From Bolinopsis microptera (taxonomy: Eukaryota > Ctenophora > Tentaculata > Lobata > Bolinopsidae), in contig NC_087079.1 of NCBI RefSeq assembly GCF_026151205.1, positions 930,001 through 994,000 of the forward strand: 64,000 bases of DNA, given 5' to 3'. Position numbers and translations under genes: made by a program. The notes beneath the pieces were generated by a model. The model was not told the DNA's origin, did not search any database, and saw only the letters and a program-made list of their open reading frames with translations. Within the stretch, counting starts at the first letter, position 1. Every line of letters begins with the position of its first letter. Shown here one piece after another: positions 58,319 through 64,000 of the stretch.

Positions 58319-59465
58319 GTGAGTTTTTAGTGTTACTATGGTTACATTGTATCCCCCACCACCATTGAAAACTACCTCGTGAGTTTTTAGTGTTACTATG
58401 GTTACATTGTCTCCCCCACCACCATTGAAAACTACCTCGTGAGTTTTTAGTGTTACTATGGTTACATTGTCTCCCCCACCACCATTGAAAACTACCTCGT
58501 GAGTTTTTAGTGTTACTATGGTTAGATTGCCTCCCCCACCACCATTGAAAACTACCTCGTGAGTTATTAGTGTTACTATGGTTACATTGTCTCCCCCACC
58601 ACCATTGAAAACTACCTCGTGAGTTTTTAGTGTTACTATGGTTACATTGTATCCCCCACCACCATTGAAAACTACCTCGTGAGTTTTTAGTGTTACTATG
58701 GTTACATTGTCTCCCCCACCACCATTGAAAACTACCTCGTGAGTTTTTAGTGTTACTATGGTTACATTGTCTCCCCCACCACCATTGAAAACTGCCTCGT
58801 GAGTTATTAGTGTTACTATGGTTACATTGTCTCTCCCACCACCATTGAAAACTACCTCGTGAGTTTTTAGTGTTACTATGGTTACATTGTCTCCCCCACC
58901 ACCATTGAAAACTACCTCGTGAGTTTTTAGTGTTACTATGGTTAGATTGCCTCCCCCACCACCATTGAAAACTACCTCGTGAGTTTTTAGTGTTACTATG
59001 GTTACATTGTATCCCCCACCACCATTGAAAACTACCTCGTGAGTTTTTAGTGTTACTATGGTTACATTGTCTCCCCCACCACCATTGAAAACTACCTCGT
59101 GAGTTTTTAGTGTTACTATGGTTAGATTGCCTCCCCCACCACCATTGAAAACTACCTCGTGAGTTTTTAGTGTTACTATGGTTACATTGTCTCCCCCACC
59201 ACCATTGAAAACTACCTCGTGAGTTTTTAGTGTTACTATGGTTAGATTGCCTCCCCCACCACCATTGAAAACTACCTCGTGAGTTTTTAGTGTTACTATG
59301 GTTACATTGTCTCTCCCACCACCATTGAAAACTACCTCGTGAGTTTTTAGTGTTACTATGGTTACATTGTCTCCCCCACCACCATTGAAAACTACCTCGT
59401 GAGTTTTTAGTGTTACTATGGTTATATTGTCTCCCCCACCACCATTGAAAACTACCTCGTGAGTT
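58289..59465. repeat. 60-bp satellite carrying a 5' splice site in each unit
   Basis: About 20 copies of exactly 60 bp: ctcccccaccaccattgaaa, actacctcgtgagtttttag, tgttactatggttacattgt. Each contains CTC|GTGAGT and the dispersed TTACTATGGTTAC motif. It is related to the 119-bp satellite at 10.1-13.8 kb, reverse orientation. Because 60 is a multiple of 3 and one minus-strand frame lacks stops, a 467-codon reverse frame (20-residue repeats) runs through it; that is not considered a gene. Confidence 0.95.
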
Positions 59466-59511
59466 TTAATACTTTCAACACTACTATATAACAAATAATT
59501 TGAGTTCAGGG

Positions 59512-60465
59512 ATGGAAGAAAAGAATGTACCCGAGAGGGCGCCGACGCTAAAGAAGAAACGACAAGTAAAGATAAGCCCCTCAAAAGCTAAGTCAACAGC
59601 TGAGGATGTTTCTGCGCCTGCTGCAGAAGAAAAATACTGCCCATGTGAAATCTTTATGGCTGATGAGTTATCTGTGGAATGTGAAGCCTGTAAGTTGTTC
59701 TGGCATTCAAGTTGTGTTGGCCTGTCTGGGTTGACAGATGATATGTTAGGACATCTGACTAACTGGAAGTGTCCCATTTGCTTTGTGGCACCCCACACAG
59801 TTAAGGACACTGATGACCAGAGAGCTGTCAGGGCTATTGTCAAAGAAGAGCTCCAGAAGTTCACACCAGCTTTGGCGAACTCCTTAAAAACAGTTCTAAG
59901 CAACAGCACGGACAAAAGTGTGAAAAAAGCTGTTAGTCTCTATTCAGATATTACAGCTAAGTCTCAACAAACTGTTCTGAAAAATCTCAGAAGTTCAGAA
60001 ACAACCAAAGAAGTTGTCCAGCAGGTACAACGTAACATTGATGCAGATAGGGTGGAGAGAGAAAGAAAGAAGAAAAATGTCTGCATCCTGAAGGTACCGG
60101 AAAGCACCAAAAACAGTGTCAAAGATCGTGAAAAAGAAGACATCGACTTTTGCATCAACTCACTTGAGATGGAAAAGGGAGACATTGTGTCCTGCTTTAG
60201 AGCTGGCAGAGTCAATAAAGACATACCAGAGTACTGCAGGCCCCTTATTGTCAAACTCTATGACATAGAAGACGTAAAGTACTACACGAATGGAGGGAGA
60301 GGAATCCGGTCAAAGAGTGGTCATTGGATAAACGAAGATTTGTGCAGAGCTGACCGTAAGGCAAATTTTCAAGCACGAGAGGAAGCAGAGAAGAGGAAAA
60401 AGCAGAAGAACACAGAGAAGAGTCAGAAGATCGAAGAGAAGGAAGCTACAGTTGCAAAGGAATAA
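59512..60465 (+). CDS. LINE B ORF1, PHD-finger nucleic-acid-binding protein
   Basis: 317 residues from the first ATG (a TTG-started extension to 59500 is not needed). A basic, Lys-rich start is followed by a C4HC3 PHD-type finger (YCPCEIFMADELSVECEAC, FWHSSC, NWKCPICF), a coiled or helical middle, then KNVCILKVPESTKNSVKDR ... CRPLIVKLYDIEDVKYY, an RRM/CTD-like domain as in L1/CR1 ORF1 proteins, and a charged C-terminus. PHD-bearing ORF1 is known in CR1-type elements. Likely role: binding the element RNA and chaperoning it. Confidence 0.85.
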   Translation: MEEKNVPERAPTLKKKRQVKISPSKAKSTAEDVSAPAAEEKYCPCEIFMADELSVECEACKLFWHSSCVGLSGLTDDMLGHLTNWKCPICFVAPHTVKDTDDQRAVRAIVKEELQKFTPALANSLKTVLSNSTDKSVKKAVSLYSDITAKSQQTVLKNLRSSETTKEVVQQVQRNIDADRVERERKKKNVCILKVPESTKNSVKDREKEDIDFCINSLEMEKGDIVSCFRAGRVNKDIPEYCRPLIVKLYDIEDVKYYTNGGRGIRSKSGHWINEDLCRADRKANFQAREEAEKRKKQKNTEKSQKIEEKEATVAKE

Positions 60466-60470
60466 GCATA

Positions 60471-63400
60471 TTGTATACTAATGCTAGTGGATTCTTTAAC
60501 AAAATAGATGAAGTAAAATGTTTATTGATGCTAAACAAGAACATTGATATTATATGTGTCACAGAGACACATTTTGATAATGATATTTTAGATGCTGAAG
60601 TTCAAATTGACGGTTACACAATTTTTAGAAAAGACCGTGACTTTAAAATTGAATCTTCTAAAAAGGATATTAGTTCTGGAGGAGGGTCCATCATTTATGT
60701 TAAGAATTATATTAATTCATCATTAGTAAAAGAAAGTTGTAATGCACTTGATTCTTTAGCTGTGTTAATAGATACTGCAAGTGGTAAACTTTGTATTGGA
60801 TGTATTTATAGATCACCATCTTTAAATTCTGACCAAAATTTAAAATTAATTTCTTTTCTTAAAAATATTTGTAATGTTAATAATGATTTTGAAACACTCC
60901 TGGTAGGAGACTTTAATTTACCAGATGTCTCTTGGGAGACTGGTTGTGTAAATGGAGGTTTGGTCAGCACTAATAAGTCATTCTTGAATCAAGAAATCTA
61001 TATTGATATGTTTAACGAAGCAGGGTTGTCCTGGTATTTTACTACTGAAATAACTAGGCGGCGGGTTGTAAAGGATAGACTCCAAGAGAGTCTGCTGGAT
61101 CAAGTACTTTCCACCAATGATGCACTTATTAATAAATGCACAGTGCTGTCCCCGATTGGCAAAAGTGATCATGTCAGTGTGGTAGTCGATCTAAGTGTTT
61201 CTGTAGATTCAATTAAATGTAAAGAGAAGATTCTGAAACCATCATGGGGTAAAATAACTAATGATGATATTTTAAAGTTTAGTATTGAAAATATTAACTG
61301 GGATTTTAGTTGCTCTAATGATGTTCAGCTTATGTGGGATGAGTTACATGGCAAACTTACGACTGTTGCTGGGATAGTACCGACTAATTCGGTCTATAAA
61401 AACAACAGACCTGTGAAGCTGCCATGGGACACATCCTCATTGAAGCGCATGAGAAAGAACAAAGATAAAGCATGGACTGCATTTGATATTGAACCTTCTA
61501 GTGTTAATCTTAGTCATGCAAGTAGTAAACAGCTCATCTATGAGAATGAGGAAGTGAAAGCAAAGATAAGATATGAGAAGAAGATAACTTCTAATTTAAA
61601 GATCAATTGTAAATCATTTTATTCTTATTTGAGAAATAAGAGAAAGGTTAAAGCTTCGGTACCAAGTTTAGATAAGGAAGACGGTACAAGGACAACTAGT
61701 GCAGGGGAGTCTGCAGAGGTACTTGCAAGTGCCTTTAGTTCTGTGTTTGTTAATGAGCCACTCGGCCCATTACCTAGAAGTTATAGTAAGAATACTAATA
61801 GTATATCTGATATTGTTATTACCTTTGATAATGTTAAAAAGGAACTATTAAAGCTTAATATTTTTAAAAGCACTGGCCCAGATGGGCATCATCCAAAGCT
61901 GCTTAAGTCCCTAGCTGGAGATGCTAGTTTTGTAACAGCTCTTACTAAATTATTTAGTGCCTGTAGTGATACTGGAAATCTTCCGGAGGTATGGAAGTCG
62001 GCATCTGTAGTTGCACTTTTTAAAAAGGGCTCTAAGTCTGACCCTCTTAACTATAGACCAGTTTCTCTTACTTGTATTCTTTGTAAAGTTTATGAACAGT
62101 TTGTTAGATCCCATGTGTTAGAATTTTTAGAAGACCGTATTTCAAAGGACCAACATGGGTTTGTTAAAGGAAAATCTTGTTTGTCAAATCTTTTGGAGAC
62201 TTTCGACACTATACTTAATTTAATAGATGAAGGTGCTCCTGTGGACTTATTTTATTTTGATTTTAGTAAAGCTTTCGATTCTGTTCCCCATTATCGCTTG
62301 ATTAACAAGCTAGAGAGTCTAGGGATAACTGGTAAAGTTTTAGATGTAATTACAGATTTTATCTCAAATAGAACTATGAGAGTGTGTGTAGAAGGTGAAA
62401 CTTCAGAGTGGAAGATTGTATGGTCAGGAGTTCCCCAGGGATCAGTCCTTGGACCATTACTATTTGTGTTATTTATTAATGATTTACCAGATAACATTAA
62501 AAGTAAAGTTAAAATATTTGCTGATGATCTTAAGCTTATAGCTAATGCCTCCGAGCATGAAACTATAGCTAATGATCTGAACGAACTAGAGATGTGGGAG
62601 AGTAAATGGCTTTTAAAGTTTAATCCTACTAAGTGTTCAGTAATGCATTTAGATGTTAACGATAACCCAAGATCAAGTTATTCTCTTAATGGAGTTACAT
62701 TGGCAGAATCTGTACAGGAAAAAGACTTGGGAGTTATAACCCATAACTCTCTGCTTTGGAATGAACAGATTAAGGCTTCAATATCTAAAGCCAACAGAAT
62801 GATATGTTGGATTGTTAGAAATCTGATTATCAGGGAAAAATCTGTGATGATATCCATTTACAAAGCTTTAATAAGACCCCATTTAGAGTATTGTGTTCAA
62901 TTGTGGAGTCCAGTTGCGGCTCATGGAAGTTGGGGGATCATCTTGGAGCTGGAGAGCGTCCAGAGGCGGTTTACCCGTCTGATTGACGAGGTGGGTACTC
63001 TTCCATACAGTCGTCGACTGGAAATCCTCAATTTGACAACGCTGGCAGAGCGGCGAATACGTGGGGACCTCATTGAATCTTTTAAAATGATAAGTGGTTT
63101 GGCCAATTACGGAGCTGGTTTGTTCAGTATGAGCAGATCTGGTCTTAATGTGGTATCAAACAGTAGATGCAGTAAAAGTAGCAGTAAAATGAAGAAAGTC
63201 CACAGTTCTTTTCTTCCGGAGAGGGTGAGACCATATTGGAACAAACTCCCCTCGGATGTCAAGAATTGTGGGACTGTGTTAAGTTTTAAAATAAGATTAG
63301 AGGCTTTCAAAAAAGAGACTATTTTAAACGGATCCGTAAATGATATTCATTTTTGGTATGTTTCGGACGAAGTATTAGGAAAGATTGAGGGATTAAATTA

Positions 63401-63503
63401 TGCTACTAATAAAGAGAAGCACAATGAATATCTTGTGTGTCATCCTCATGTTGCTAAGAAACGCTTTATTAACTTATATAGTAGTGGAAAGTATGTAAAT
63501 TAG
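60471..63503 (+). CDS. LINE B ORF2, endonuclease-reverse transcriptase
   Basis: 1010 residues if counted from TTG at 60471; the first in-frame ATG is at 60528, after the conserved NASGFFNKIDE start. The APE endonuclease has TETHF (31-35), GDFNLPDVSWE (146 on) and SDH (232-234). The RT has STGPDGHHPKLLKS, NYRPVSLTCILCKVYEQFV, FYFDFSKAFDSVPH (catalytic Asp near 597), SGVPQGSVLGPLLFVLFIND and FADD (683-686). The thumb and C-terminal region (RPHLEYCVQLWSPV, LESVQRRFTRLI) are complete. It nicks target DNA and copies the element RNA. No frame damage is visible. ORF1's TAA is 5 bp upstream, and the ORF2 frame stays open back into ORF1, so initiation may use reinitiation or a -1 shift. Confidence 0.88.
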   Translation: MYTNASGFFNKIDEVKCLLMLNKNIDIICVTETHFDNDILDAEVQIDGYTIFRKDRDFKIESSKKDISSGGGSIIYVKNYINSSLVKESCNALDSLAVLIDTASGKLCIGCIYRSPSLNSDQNLKLISFLKNICNVNNDFETLLVGDFNLPDVSWETGCVNGGLVSTNKSFLNQEIYIDMFNEAGLSWYFTTEITRRRVVKDRLQESLLDQVLSTNDALINKCTVLSPIGKSDHVSVVVDLSVSVDSIKCKEKILKPSWGKITNDDILKFSIENINWDFSCSNDVQLMWDELHGKLTTVAGIVPTNSVYKNNRPVKLPWDTSSLKRMRKNKDKAWTAFDIEPSSVNLSHASSKQLIYENEEVKAKIRYEKKITSNLKINCKSFYSYLRNKRKVKASVPSLDKEDGTRTTSAGESAEVLASAFSSVFVNEPLGPLPRSYSKNTNSISDIVITFDNVKKELLKLNIFKSTGPDGHHPKLLKSLAGDASFVTALTKLFSACSDTGNLPEVWKSASVVALFKKGSKSDPLNYRPVSLTCILCKVYEQFVRSHVLEFLEDRISKDQHGFVKGKSCLSNLLETFDTILNLIDEGAPVDLFYFDFSKAFDSVPHYRLINKLESLGITGKVLDVITDFISNRTMRVCVEGETSEWKIVWSGVPQGSVLGPLLFVLFINDLPDNIKSKVKIFADDLKLIANASEHETIANDLNELEMWESKWLLKFNPTKCSVMHLDVNDNPRSSYSLNGVTLAESVQEKDLGVITHNSLLWNEQIKASISKANRMICWIVRNLIIREKSVMISIYKALIRPHLEYCVQLWSPVAAHGSWGIILELESVQRRFTRLIDEVGTLPYSRRLEILNLTTLAERRIRGDLIESFKMISGLANYGAGLFSMSRSGLNVVSNSRCSKSSSKMKKVHSSFLPERVRPYWNKLPSDVKNCGTVLSFKIRLEAFKKETILNGSVNDIHFWYVSDEVLGKIEGLNYATNKEKHNEYLVCHPHVAKKRFINLYSSGKYVN

Positions 63504-63597
63504 ATTTATTTTATCTTGGTTGTTTAGGCCAATAGATTTAAGATATTTTTAAAACTTTAGTAGATATATTTTTGATGATGTGTGATGATGTTTGTGT

Positions 63598-64000
63598 ATA
63601 TTCAGTATCGTGACCGATCTATCAGTGGCGGGGGCCCACATATAAATATCATTTGCACTCATTAACTTAGTCAGGGTCTGTCAATTTGTCCCAAAAGTGT
63701 TTTGCCAGGTTTGCCTTAAAAGTTCCGGCATCACTTATCTCTTTAAGGTCAGTTGGTAGGTCATTCCAGACACTGTGTGTTCTGAAGAAGAAGCTTCTCT
63801 TAAAGGAGTGAGCTTTTGCTTCCACAGTACACTTCAGGGAAAGGTGGTCGTGTCTGTTCTGTCGCCTCTGGTTGATATCAGGCATTTGAGATGTATCAAC
63901 TTCATTATATCTCGAGGGTTGCCTTATGTTTGAACGCAACCTACCCTGTTCACTGGTTGTTATCGGGGTTAAATAAGGTGGGAGCTTCAGAACAGATTGA
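63598..64000 (-). pseudogene. 3' end of a LINE family A copy
   Basis: The reverse complement matches 12860-13257: the C-terminal frame from 63939 to 63667 (SRYNEVDTSQMPDINQRRQN ... LTDPD stop), then a 3' UTR with gatcggtcacgatactgaat. Unlike the copy at 10.4 kb, this one keeps tgtactgtggaag near 63825 and so has the intact C-terminal frame RSFFFRTHSVWNDLPTDLKE. It continues beyond the window, so its coding state is unknown. It lies tail-to-tail with LINE B. Confidence 0.85.

Larger units (their letters stand above)
59466..63597 (+). mobile_element. LINE family B (CR1 clade), apparently full length and intact
   Basis: Starts where the 60-bp satellite breaks off (gtgagtttt|aatactttc), with a 5' UTR of about 46 bp, ORF1, ORF2, a 94-bp 3' UTR and a gatgatgtgtgatgatgttt 3' repeat. 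Both frames are open with all expected motifs, so it may be a recent insertion. No clear target-site duplication is visible because the right side runs directly into a family A LINE on the other strand. Confidence 0.85.

Noticed and set aside
58181-59584. A 467-codon reverse frame of 20-residue repeats with a hydrophobic start
   Set aside because: It is the 60-bp satellite read in a stop-free frame, and its start overlaps the 5' end of LINE B on the other strand.

Overview
This is a eukaryotic, metazoan-type window. It has spliced genes, CR1- and RTE-type LINEs, hAT-like DNA transposon remains, satellites, an ionotropic glutamate receptor and SET plus C2H2 zinc-finger (PRDM-like) genes. An invertebrate is likely. 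A ctenophore would fit the receptor and the repeat load, but nothing seen here proves it. There is no operon, CRISPR array or bacterial gene.

Layout. 0-10 kb: four well-framed exons (X, Y, W, Z) of an unrecognised minus-strand gene, interrupted by a 42-bp array, a 30-bp array, a 3.3-kb foldback (palindromic) element and a 738-bp hAT element with an 8-bp target duplication. 10-14 kb: a 119-bp satellite holding a dead CR1/jockey-like LINE (family A), then a 3' fragment of LINE family B. 14-29 kb: head-to-tail tandem copies (unit about 4.6 kb) of a minus-strand PRDM-like gene, full of small indels, one copy split by a 3.1-kb insertion that carries a LINE relic. 29.4-32 kb: a 5'-truncated, broken RTE-type LINE (family C). 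33.5-45.6 kb: a complete three-exon minus-strand ionotropic glutamate receptor of 946 residues. Its intron 1 holds an opposite-strand GT12-type (B4GALNT-like) glycosyltransferase with one frameshift; its intron 2 is about 95% minisatellite. 46.7-57.8 kb: a noisy 2.45-kb tandem array carrying the endonuclease half of family C and a G-run-ended element. 58.2-64 kb: a possible plus-strand exon, a 60-bp satellite, an apparently intact LINE B (PHD-type ORF1 plus EN-RT ORF2), and the 3' end of a family A LINE on the minus strand.

The most striking pattern is that several minisatellites are built from exon-intron junctions. The receptor's 52-bp unit (about 115 copies) is the branchpoint, the 3' splice site and the first 33 nt of the pore exon. 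The 60-bp satellite (about 20 copies) repeats an exon end plus a GTGAGT donor. The 30-bp array (about 40 copies) repeats a CTAAC plus pyrimidine module just upstream of a real acceptor and contains no AG. In the first two, only the exon-proximal copy keeps the reading frame open. The glycosyltransferase stop-codon segment is also triplicated. A short GTTACYATGGTTAC-like motif sits in or beside most of these places.
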